A stretch of 20,606 nucleotides of DNA, taken from assembly GCA_035277525.1 (NCBI GenBank), contig DATEKH010000122.1, positions 1 through 20,606 on the forward strand, in the 5' to 3' direction. The number at the start of each line of letters is the position of its first letter. The stretch's first letter is position 1. Under the pieces are notes generated by a model. The model was not told the origin of the DNA and did no database searches. It was given only the letters and a program-made list of their open reading frames with translations. A program made the translations under genes and the position numbers. The stretch comes from CAIKMD01 sp035277525. GTDB taxonomy: Bacteria; Pseudomonadota; Alphaproteobacteria; ATCC43930; CGMCC-115725. This document shows positions 14,442-20,437 of the stretch, piece after piece.

Positions 14442-14648
14442 ATGCCTACGGGTACAGTCAAATGGTTCAACGCAGCCAAAGGCTATGGCTTCATCCAGCC
14501 CGATGACGGCTCGAAGGACGTATTCGTTCACATCTCGGCGGTCGAGCGCGCCGGCATGGCGAATTTGCGCGAAGGCCAGAAGCTGAGCTATGAGCTGGAG
14601 CGGGGACCGCAGGGGCGAGTCAACGCGGCCAACCTCAAAGCGGAATAG
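14442..14648 (+). CDS. cspA: Cold-shock protein (CspA family)
   Basis: This 68-residue single cold-shock domain binds single-stranded RNA/DNA and acts as an RNA chaperone. The N-terminal GTVKWFNAAKGYGFIQPDDG contains RNP-1 (KGYGFI), and DVFVHISAVERAG contains RNP-2 (VFVHI). The length is standard. The RBS GGAGGG lies seven bases before ATG 14442 and is very strong. A 209-base gap precedes the gene, consistent with the long leaders seen on cold-shock transcripts, although I see no defined cold-box. IF-1 follows after 49 bases and is probably co-transcribed. The symbol denotes the family; alphaproteobacteria usually have several paralogues and I cannot tell which this is. Confidence 0.95.
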   Translation: MPTGTVKWFNAAKGYGFIQPDDGSKDVFVHISAVERAGMANLREGQKLSYELERGPQGRVNAANLKAE

Positions 14649-14697
14649 ACCGTCGGCGGCGCGCAGCTTCGCTCCGCCATTTTTTCAAGGAGAAACT

Positions 14698-14979
14698 TTG
14701 GCTAAAGAGGATCTGATCGAGTTCGACGGCGTGGTGATCGAACTCTTGCCCGATGCGCGGTTTCGGGTGCGTCTCGACAACGGTCACGAAACCCTCGCCT
14801 ATACCTCGGGCAAGATGAAGAAGAACCGCATCCGGATTCTCGCCGGAGATCGGGTGACGGTCGAAATGACGCCCTATGATCTGACGAAGGGCCGCATCAA
14901 TTTCCGCCACAAGGACGAACGCGCCGCCGCCGTCGCGGCACCGCAGCGCCCGCGTCCGCCGATGCCGCGCCGACGCTGA
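14698..14979 (+). CDS. infA: Translation initiation factor IF-1 with basic C-terminal tail
   Basis: This 93-residue protein has residues 1-72 matching IF-1: AKEDLIEFDGVVIELLPDARFRV, the NGHETLAYTSGKMKKNRIRIL core and GDRVTVEMTPYDLTKGRI. IF-1 binds the ribosomal A-site during initiation. Canonical IF-1 ends near RINFRHK at about 72 residues. This one continues with about 21 residues rich in Ala, Pro and Arg, ending in PRPPMPRRR. The start is TTG 14698, supported by AAGGAG five bases upstream (14687-14692); the frame is open to 14590, but that part lies inside csp. The neighbouring csp, the tail and the TTG start suggest a second, stress-associated copy rather than the housekeeping infA. That is inference, since the rest of the genome is not visible. 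Confidence 0.92.
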   Translation: MAKEDLIEFDGVVIELLPDARFRVRLDNGHETLAYTSGKMKKNRIRILAGDRVTVEMTPYDLTKGRINFRHKDERAAAVAAPQRPRPPMPRRR

Positions 14980-14984
14980 TGCCT

Positions 14985-15002
14985 CGCCGGCTCAGGCCGG
15001 CG
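14985..15002. terminator. Bidirectional hairpin between infA and egtD
   Basis: CGCCGGC (14985-14991) and GCCGGCG (14996-15002) form a perfect seven-base GC stem with the loop TCAG, five bases after the infA stop. The loop contains the reverse-strand stop codon of egtD. There is no U-tract on either side, so it may slow or end transcription from both directions without being a classical intrinsic terminator. Confidence 0.45.
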
Positions 15003-15966
15003 TCAACAGGTGGACGCTGAACAGCGCGGCCGGATCGGTCCAGCAGCGCGACGGGCGATAGCCGGCGCGAACCGCGAGTTGGCGGAAGCCGGCGATGGTG
15101 TATTTCCAGGAATCCTCGGTGTGGATGCGCTCGCCTTCGGCGAAGCGGAAGCGCCGGCCGGCGACCGTGACGATCTGATCGGCGCGGCTGCGAATGAAGA
15201 TTTCGATTTTTCCTGCCTTGGCGTCGTAGGCGGCATCATGCGCAAAGCGGTCGAGATTGAAATCGCCGCCGAGCTCGCGGTTGGCGCGCGCAAGGAGATT
15301 GAGATTGAAGGCGGCCGTCACGCCGCGCGAGTCATTGTAGGCGGCGTTGAGGATATCCGGATCCTTTTGCAGATCGACGCCCACCAGCATCGCGCCGCTC
15401 TTGCCGATGACGCGGCGGCAGCCCGAAAGGAACTCGATCGCGAGCGCAGGCTCCAAATTGCCGATGGTCGAGCCGGGGAAGAAGGCGAGACGGCTGCCCT
15501 CGCCCGCCGCCGGCAGCTCCGGCAATTCGAGCGGCCGCATGTAATCGGCGCAGACCGCGACCACCGCGAGAGTGGGGAAGGATGCCGCCAAATCATTCGC
15601 GGCCTGGCGCAGCGCCTCGCCCGATATGTCGATCGCGACATAAGCCGCGGGCTCCCTGAGCGCATCGAGGAGCAAGCGCACCTTGCGCGACGACCCGCTG
15701 CCGAATTCGATGAGCTCGCAGCGCGGGCCCATCACCGCCGCGATCTCGGGTGCTCGGGCGGCGAGGATCGCGGTCTCGGTGCGCGTCGGATAATATTCGG
15801 GGAGCTCGCAAATCTCCTCGAACAAGTCCGAGCCGCGGGCGTCATAGAGAAAGCGGCACGGGACCGACTTGGCGCGCCGGCTCAGACCTTCGAGCACGCA
15901 GTCGCGAAAGCTCTCCGCTTCCGGCGCAAGGTCGTGAAAGGTGGCGCGCGCGCGGTTGGTTTTCAT
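14992..15966 (-). CDS. egtD: EgtD, L-histidine N-alpha-trimethyltransferase
   Basis: EgtD uses three S-adenosylmethionine molecules to convert histidine to hercynine, the first step of ergothioneine synthesis. This protein has 324 residues, close to the mycobacterial enzyme. Visible signatures are FLYDARGSDLFEEICELPEYYPTRTE (residues 39-64; the paired tyrosines lie in the histidine-binding region), the SAM-binding loop LIEFGSGSSRKV (85-96), YVAIDISGEAL after it, and FFPGSTIGNLEP, typical of this family. ATG 15966 has a strong GGAGG just upstream and overlaps the egtB stop by four bases (ATGA), so the two are made together. The longer frame to 16002 runs inside egtB. Confidence 0.95.
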   Translation of the reverse strand: MKTNRARATFHDLAPEAESFRDCVLEGLSRRAKSVPCRFLYDARGSDLFEEICELPEYYPTRTETAILAARAPEIAAVMGPRCELIEFGSGSSRKVRLLLDALREPAAYVAIDISGEALRQAANDLAASFPTLAVVAVCADYMRPLELPELPAAGEGSRLAFFPGSTIGNLEPALAIEFLSGCRRVIGKSGAMLVGVDLQKDPDILNAAYNDSRGVTAAFNLNLLARANRELGGDFNLDRFAHDAAYDAKAGKIEIFIRSRADQIVTVAGRRFRFAEGERIHTEDSWKYTIAGFRQLAVRAGYRPSRCWTDPAALFSVHLLTPA

Positions 15967-17261
15967 GCATCCTCCGCCAGGCGGATCCCGCCGAAAGCCC
16001 AACGCGAGGCCGGCGGGAAGAAGTTGCGATAACTGAGCCGGACATGGCCCTCGGGCGTGACGGCCGCGCCGCCGCGCAGCACCATCTGGTTCGACATGAA
16101 TTTGCCGTTGTATTCGCCGATCGTGCCCGCCAAGGGCCGGAAGCCGGGATAGGCGCTATAGGCGCTCGCGGTCCATTCCCAGACATCGCCGATCATCTGA
16201 TGCAGGGTCCCCGAGGGCACGGGCCCGGTCGCCTCGGGATGGAAGCGCCCGCGATCCATGAGATTGCCGCCAGGCGCCAGATTCGATTCGGCCGCGGCGG
16301 TCTCCCACTCGGCTTCGCTCGGCAGGCGCTTGCCGCACCAGCGCGCGAAGGCATCGGCCTCGTAATAGCTGACGTGACAGACCGGCTCGTCGCGATCGAG
16401 CGGCCGCCGGCCGGCGAGCGTGAAGATCGTCCACGCGCCATCATCGCAGCGCCAGTAGAGCGGCGCCGTCCAGCCCTGTTGCTGCACGGCAGCCCAGCCC
16501 TCGGAGAGCCAGAATTCCGCCCGGCGATAACCGCCATCCTCGATGAACGCCAGATACTCGCCATTGGTTGCGAGTCGCGAGCCTAAGCGAAAATCGTCGA
16601 GCCAGATTTTGTGGCGCGGTCCCTCATTGTCGAAGGCAAAGCCGGCGCCGCGATGACCAATCTCGCGCAAGCCTTCGCCGAATTCGATGTAGTCGAGCGC
16701 CGCGGCCGGGCGATGGATCGCCGGTGCCGGTTTGACATAGGCAGGATCGAGCGGGTTGAGCCCGAACACATGCTTGATGTCCATCAGGATCAATTCCTGA
16801 TGCTGCTCTTCGTGATTGAGGCCGAGCTCCAAAAGCGGCGCAAGCTCGCTCCAGCGCACGTCGCTCGCGCGCGCCAGCAGCGATCCCATCGCCGCATCGA
16901 CATGCGCGCGATAGCGCGCGATCTCGTCGACGCCCGGCCGTGACAACAGCCCGCGCACCGGCCGCGGATGACGCGCGCCCGCGCCCTCGTAATAGGAGTT
17001 GAACAAATAGCCGTAGAGCGGATCGAACGCGCTGTAAGACGGCGCGAACCGTGCCAGCAGAAACTGCTCGAAGAACCAGCTCGTATGCGCGCGATGCCAT
17101 TTCGTCGGCGAGACGTCGCTCATCGACTGGACCGTCTGGTCCTCCGCCGTGAGCGGCGCCGCCAGTTTTTCCGTGCGCGCGCGCACCCTGCGATAGCGCT
17201 GCAATGCGCCGTCGCGGTCGCCATCGCCGATGGCGGCTTCTCGTGCCGTCGCGGTCGTCAC
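15963..17261 (-). CDS. egtB: EgtB, hercynine sulfoxide synthase
   Basis: This 432-residue non-heme iron enzyme joins hercynine to a thiol donor with O2. The N-terminal DinB-like domain supplies the three-histidine iron site: candidate ligands are His59 (KWHRAHTSWFFEQ) and His150/His154 (NHEEQHQE). The C-terminal FGE-sulfatase-like domain (about 210-430) contains GKRLPSEAEWETAA, GDVWEWTASAY and the terminal YRNFFPPASRWAFGGIRLA. Whether the donor is gamma-glutamylcysteine or cysteine cannot be decided by eye. No egtA, egtC or egtE is nearby, which is usual outside actinobacteria; the C-S lyase step must be encoded elsewhere. The start is GTG 17261, with GGGAGG five to six bases upstream. egtD follows with a four-base overlap. 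Confidence 0.95.
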   Translation of the reverse strand: MTTATAREAAIGDGDRDGALQRYRRVRARTEKLAAPLTAEDQTVQSMSDVSPTKWHRAHTSWFFEQFLLARFAPSYSAFDPLYGYLFNSYYEGAGARHPRPVRGLLSRPGVDEIARYRAHVDAAMGSLLARASDVRWSELAPLLELGLNHEEQHQELILMDIKHVFGLNPLDPAYVKPAPAIHRPAAALDYIEFGEGLREIGHRGAGFAFDNEGPRHKIWLDDFRLGSRLATNGEYLAFIEDGGYRRAEFWLSEGWAAVQQQGWTAPLYWRCDDGAWTIFTLAGRRPLDRDEPVCHVSYYEADAFARWCGKRLPSEAEWETAAAESNLAPGGNLMDRGRFHPEATGPVPSGTLHQMIGDVWEWTASAYSAYPGFRPLAGTIGEYNGKFMSNQMVLRGGAAVTPEGHVRLSYRNFFPPASRWAFGGIRLAEDA

Positions 17262-17356
17262 CTTGGCCTCCCACCGTGGTTGCCCATCGGGCCGGGTAAC
17301 AGCTAATTTCTCCGCGCCATCCTTGCGAAAGCGGGCGCGACTGACGAGATATTAGC

Positions 17357-17373
17357 GCGATCCATAGGATCGC
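17357..17373. promoter_or_regulatory. 17-base palindrome just upstream of the Tim44-like gene
   Basis: GCGATCC (17357-17363) and GGATCGC (17367-17373) are perfect inverted arms around ATA. The element ends one base before the AAGAGGA ribosome-binding site of the Tim44-like gene, in the 127-base gap with divergent egtB. It may be an operator, or a leader hairpin that limits ribosome access. Confidence 0.4.
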
Positions 17374-17388
17374 AAGAGGAATTTGGCA

Positions 17389-18360
17389 ATGATAAGGCGG
17401 AGCTGGTTCGTTGTTTTGATGGCGCTCATGCTTGCATTAGGGCCAAATTTCGCCCATGCGCGCGCCGGCGGCAGCTATCGCATGGGCGGCGGATCGAGCT
17501 TCATGAGCCAGGGCAGCCGCGGCTTCGGCACCTATCAATACAACAATGGCGGCGCGCCGATTGCGCGCAGCGTCACGCCGCAATCGGGCGCGAGCACGCC
17601 TTATGGCGGCTATCAATCGGGTTATGGCTACGGCTATGGCCATCCTTTCTTCAGCGGCCTGTTCGGCGGCTTCTTCGGCTCCTGGCTCGGCAGCATGCTG
17701 TTCCCGCATTGGGGCATGGGCTGGGGCTTCGGCGGCATGATCGGCTCGGTGTTCTCGTGGCTGCTGCTGATGGGCGTGGTGTGGTTCGCGTTCCGGCTGT
17801 TCGCCGGCCGCGGCACGATGATGCCCTATGGCGGCTCGAGCCTCGGCGGCGCAGGTCTCGGCCCCTCGCCGATCGGCAGCCCGATGGGCTTTCAGCCGCA
17901 ATCGATGTTCGGCGGCTCTGCCAGCCCGCGTATCTCGACGATCGGCGTCACGGCTTCGGATTACACGGAATTCGAGGACATCCTCAAAGGCGTGCAGACG
18001 GGTTGGAGCCGCGGCGATCTCGCCGCGCTGCGCCGCTACGCGACGCCCGAGATGCTGTCTTATTTCGCCGAGCAGCTTGCCGAGAATCAGAGCGAAGGCG
18101 TCGTCAATCATGTCGACGATGTCGAGCTCGTCAAGGGCGAGGTGCGCGAGGCTTGGGATGAAGGAAATCTGCAATACGCCACCGCGCTGCTGCATTGGCG
18201 CGCGCGCGATTACACCGTAAGGGCCGACAACAAGCCGGGCGAGCCCGAGCTCATCGTCGGCGGCGATCCGCAGCATGCAAGCGAGGCGAGCGAGCTTTGG
18301 ACCTTTGTCCGCAGCCCGGGCGGGCATTGGCTGCTCTCTGCGATTCAGCAATTGGCGTAA
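17389..18360 (+). CDS. Tim44-like domain protein with signal sequence and Gly/Tyr-rich segment
   Basis: This is a 323-residue membrane-associated protein. Residues 1-25 form a signal peptide or signal anchor (basic MIRRSW, hydrophobic core, FAHARA as a possible cleavage site). Residues 28-110 are Gly/Ser/Tyr-rich and low-complexity (YGGYQSGYGYGYGHPF); a strongly hydrophobic stretch FFSGLFGGFFGSWLGSMLF and a clear helix SVFSWLLLMGVVWFAFRLF (120-138) follow. The last ~140 residues are a Tim44-like domain, beginning near ASDYTEFEDILKGVQTGWSRGDLAALRRYATPEM and ending WTFVRSPGGHWLLSAIQQL. Bacterial Tim44-like proteins have poorly defined functions; the fold resembles NTF2-like pockets. ATG 17389 is eight bases after AAGAGGA; TTG 17383 is too close to it. 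It is divergent from egtB. Confidence 0.85.
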   Translation: MIRRSWFVVLMALMLALGPNFAHARAGGSYRMGGGSSFMSQGSRGFGTYQYNNGGAPIARSVTPQSGASTPYGGYQSGYGYGYGHPFFSGLFGGFFGSWLGSMLFPHWGMGWGFGGMIGSVFSWLLLMGVVWFAFRLFAGRGTMMPYGGSSLGGAGLGPSPIGSPMGFQPQSMFGGSASPRISTIGVTASDYTEFEDILKGVQTGWSRGDLAALRRYATPEMLSYFAEQLAENQSEGVVNHVDDVELVKGEVREAWDEGNLQYATALLHWRARDYTVRADNKPGEPELIVGGDPQHASEASELWTFVRSPGGHWLLSAIQQLA

Positions 18361-18382
18361 ACCACGCTTTGGGGGGACGAGG

Positions 18383-18766
18383 ATGGCGCTCACCGAACTC
18401 AATCACGTGACGGTTCGCACCAAGGATCTCGAAGGCACGCGCGATTTCTACGTGACGGCGCTCGGCATGCGCGTCGGCGATCGTCCCGATCTCGGCTTTC
18501 CCGGATACTGGCTCTATGTCGGAAAAAGCGCGGTGGTTCATCTCGTGCCCGAAAGCGCCGGCATCGGCGCGGGTCCGGGCGAGGACACCGGCAATTTCGA
18601 TCACATCGCCTTTCTTGCGAGCGACTACGACGCGACCTGCCGGCATCTGCGCGCGCTCGGCCTCAAATTCCGCGCGAACGACGTGCCGAGCGCGAGGCTG
18701 CGCCAGCTCTTTCTCACCGATCCCAACCGCGTGATGATCGAGCTCAATTTTCCGAGCAACGCCTAG
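18383..18766 (+). CDS. VOC-superfamily (glyoxalase/dioxygenase-fold) protein
   Basis: This 127-residue single VOC module is built of paired beta-alpha-beta-beta-beta repeats. The first half opens with LNHVTVRTKDLEGTRDFYVTALGMRVGDRP; the second has NFDHIAFLASDYDATCRHLRALGLKF, and the protein ends with LFLTDPNRVMIELNFP. Metal-ligand candidates at the usual positions are His8 (LNHV), the His in FDHIAF and the Glu in MIELNF, so it probably binds a divalent metal. The reaction is unknown; the superfamily includes glyoxalase I, extradiol dioxygenases and fosfomycin-resistance enzymes. ATG 18383 is preceded by GGGGGGACGAGG. The gap from the Tim44-like gene is only 22 bases, so they are probably co-transcribed. 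Confidence 0.88.
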   Translation: MALTELNHVTVRTKDLEGTRDFYVTALGMRVGDRPDLGFPGYWLYVGKSAVVHLVPESAGIGAGPGEDTGNFDHIAFLASDYDATCRHLRALGLKFRANDVPSARLRQLFLTDPNRVMIELNFPSNA

Positions 18767-18786
18767 GCCGTCGCTGCGCCATCGAG

Positions 18787-19122
18787 ATGGAGCCGCGGCT
18801 CAAGACCAATATCGTCGTGGCGGCGGCGCTGCGCTATTCGTCGCAGCGCGCCATTCCGATGGTGGTGGCGCGGCGCGGTGATGCCGATGCCGGCACGATC
18901 CTCGTCAAGCTCAACCAGCTCGATCTCGGCTGCACGGTGCTCGCGCAGACGCGCACGCCCAAGGGCGAGCCTGCCTGGCTCAGGGCCACCGGCGCAGCGC
19001 CGGTCGAGGAAGCGGCGGCCGACGCCTATATCGCGCGCCAGGTGAAACGCGATCCCGATCTTTGGGTGGTGGAGATCGAGGACCGCGCCGGGCGCAGCCT
19101 GTTCGACGGACCGATCCTGTGA
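18787..19122 (+). CDS. DUF1491 family protein
   Basis: This 111-residue protein matches the alphaproteobacterial DUF1491 family. It has the opening LKTNIVVAAALRYSSQRAIPMVVARRGDADAG, then ILVKLNQLDLGCTVLAQTR, then EAAADAYIARQVKRDPDLWVVEIEDRAGRSLFDGPI. It looks cytosolic and compact, with no signal peptide or membrane helix. No function is established for the family. ATG 18787 starts 20 bases after the VOC gene, without a clear SD, so it may rely on coupling or readthrough from upstream. It converges on the small membrane protein gene, with 12 bases between the stops. Confidence 0.85.
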   Translation: MEPRLKTNIVVAAALRYSSQRAIPMVVARRGDADAGTILVKLNQLDLGCTVLAQTRTPKGEPAWLRATGAAPVEEAAADAYIARQVKRDPDLWVVEIEDRAGRSLFDGPIL

Positions 19123-19134
19123 CGGATGCCGCGG

Positions 19135-19596
19135 CTAGGCCCGCTCGGCTGTGCGCCGAGACCACAGCAGGCCGGCGCGCTCCTCGAGCCGCTTGGTGAC
19201 CGATTCGATGCTGGCTTGCGGCGCCTCCGGCGGCACGGCGACGGAAGATTTACTTGCCCGCCGGCGCGGCAGCGCGACGACGATGGTCGTCGGCGCCGCT
19301 TGCTTGATGACCGGCGCCGCGCTCTCGCCGCTGGCGAAACCGCGGCGAAATTCGTGGCGGGCCAAGGCCATTGGCGCCGGCTCGCGCGGCGCTCGCGCAG
19401 GCTCGCGCAGGCTATGGAAGATGAAGGCGATGGCGAGAACCGCCAAGGTCAGAAGGCCGAGCCCGATCGAGCGGCCAACGATGACCGTCGCGCCATTGCT
19501 CGCCGGAATCGTCTCGGGCGGCACGGGAATGAGCCACAGCAGAGCGATCACCGCGAGCGGAATGGTCAGGGGAATCGATGCGCGCAGCCAGATCAT
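19135..19596 (-). CDS. Hypothetical two-helix membrane protein
   Basis: This 153-residue protein matches no family I recognise. Two hydrophobic helices are visible: LTIPLAVIALLWLIPVP (about residues 10-26) and IGLGLLTLAVLAIAFIFHSL (about 44-63). A roughly 90-residue soluble tail follows, rich in Arg, Ala and Pro, with a short hydrophobic TTIVVAL stretch and a C-terminal helix ASIESVTKRLEERAGLL. Two helices and a long basic tail suggest the tail lies in the cytoplasm. ATG 19596 is supported by GGGAGG seven bases upstream; the in-frame ATG at 19647 has no such signal. The opposite strand is also open here, but its product is arginine-rich and looks like a shadow. Confidence 0.65.
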   Translation of the reverse strand: MIWLRASIPLTIPLAVIALLWLIPVPPETIPASNGATVIVGRSIGLGLLTLAVLAIAFIFHSLREPARAPREPAPMALARHEFRRGFASGESAAPVIKQAAPTTIVVALPRRRASKSSVAVPPEAPQASIESVTKRLEERAGLLWSRRTAERA

Positions 19597-19654
19597 CCTT
19601 GCCTCCCAATGCCTTCGCCGTCGATCCTGCAGTTCCACCCCGGGCAATGACGAT

Positions 19655-19678
19655 CGAAAAATTATGGTTAATTTTTCG
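19655..19678. promoter_or_regulatory. Perfect AT-rich inverted repeat, CtrA-like half sites
   Basis: CGAAAAATTA (19655-19664) and TAATTTTTCG (19669-19678) are perfect inverted arms around TGGT. The segment also contains ATGGTTAA (the complement of TTAACCAT) and TTAA-N7-TAAG (19668-19682), close to the alphaproteobacterial CtrA consensus TTAA-N7-TTAA. It lies between the small membrane protein (minus) and the LOG gene (plus). It is strikingly AT-rich for this DNA. Confidence 0.45.
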
Positions 19679-19771
19679 TAAGTTCGTCGTATCTTTTCAT
19701 CTCATTTATGAAGCCATGTCAAGCCTCCTGAAATCGGCTTTTCCAACCCTCAGCGCAGCGCCGGCGCGGCG

Positions 19772-20338
19772 ATGAGCGCGGCCAAACGGCTCTGCGTCTT
19801 CTGCGGCTCGGCCATGCCGGAGCGCGAGCGTTTTCGCACGGCGGCAATCGAGCTCGGCAGCTTGATCGGCCGCGCCGGCATCGAGCTCCTCTATGGCGGC
19901 GGCCGCATCGGCTTGATGGGGTTGCTCGCCGACGCCGCGCTCGCGGCGGGGGCGCGCGTCATCGGCGTGATCCCGATCGCGTTGCATGATCGCGAGGTCG
20001 CGCATCGGGCTTTGAGCGAATTGATCGTCGTGCCGGATATGCAGGAGCGCAAGCGACGCATGTTCGAGCTGGCGGATGCCGTGGCCGTTCTCCCGGGCGG
20101 ACTCGGCACGCTCGATGAGGCATTCGAGGCGATCACCTTGCGCCAACTCGGCATGAGCAGAGCGCCGGTCACGCTCGTTAATATCGATGGCTACTGGGAC
20201 CCGCTCGTTGCGTTGATCGACCGCACCATCGAGCAAGGCTTCACCCGGCCCGCGGCGCGCAATCTCTATCGCGTCGTCGCGGAGGCCGCGGAGGTGATTC
20301 CCGCCTGCTTCGGGCCGATTCCGCGCGCAGAGCTGTGA
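19772..20338 (+). CDS. LOG family nucleotide 5'-monophosphate phosphoribohydrolase
   Basis: This 188-residue cytosolic Rossmann-like enzyme is of the lysine-decarboxylase-like/LOG family. YGGGRIGLMG (residues 41-50) and the diagnostic PGGLGTLDE (108-116) form the nucleotide and catalytic site; QERKRRMFELADA (91-103) precedes it. The family cleaves the N-glycosidic bond of AMP-like or cytokinin nucleotides to a base plus ribose 5-phosphate. In bacteria without cytokinin the physiological substrate is often unclear. ATG 19772 gives the canonical N-terminus (RLCVFCGSA) but has no clear SD. The 175 bases upstream hold an AT-rich inverted repeat and little else. It is followed by the icd promoter region. 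Confidence 0.92.
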   Translation: MSAAKRLCVFCGSAMPERERFRTAAIELGSLIGRAGIELLYGGGRIGLMGLLADAALAAGARVIGVIPIALHDREVAHRALSELIVVPDMQERKRRMFELADAVAVLPGGLGTLDEAFEAITLRQLGMSRAPVTLVNIDGYWDPLVALIDRTIEQGFTRPAARNLYRVVAEAAEVIPACFGPIPRAEL

Positions 20339-20350
20339 CGAGCCGCCGTC

Positions 20351-20378
20351 TTGCACGCGCTTTCGCGCGTGCTAATGT
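20351..20378 (+). promoter_or_regulatory. Predicted icd promoter with an inverted repeat filling its spacer
   Basis: TTGCAC (20351-20356) and TAATGT (20373-20378) make a -35/-10 pair with a 16-base spacer. GCACGCGC (20353-20360) and GCGCGTGC (20365-20372) are perfect inverted arms with the loop TTTC; they run from inside the -35 box to the base before the -10. The element could be an operator, or instead a terminator hairpin of the LOG gene that happens to resemble a promoter. Confidence 0.45.
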
Positions 20379-20437
20379 CCGCACCGCTTTCCGACAGCCG
20401 AGGAACATCGAGGAAAGCGCCACGCGGAGGTGCAAGA

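Noticed and set aside
15010..16032. 340-residue plus-strand ORF opposite egtD
   Set aside because: It is a shadow frame; egtD is unambiguous on the minus strand.
17437..18402. 321-residue minus-strand ORF opposite the Tim44-like gene
   Set aside because: It is very rich in Ala/Arg/His/Glu from the antisense of Gly/Tyr/Ser codons; the sense strand has a signal peptide, a helix and a Tim44-like domain.
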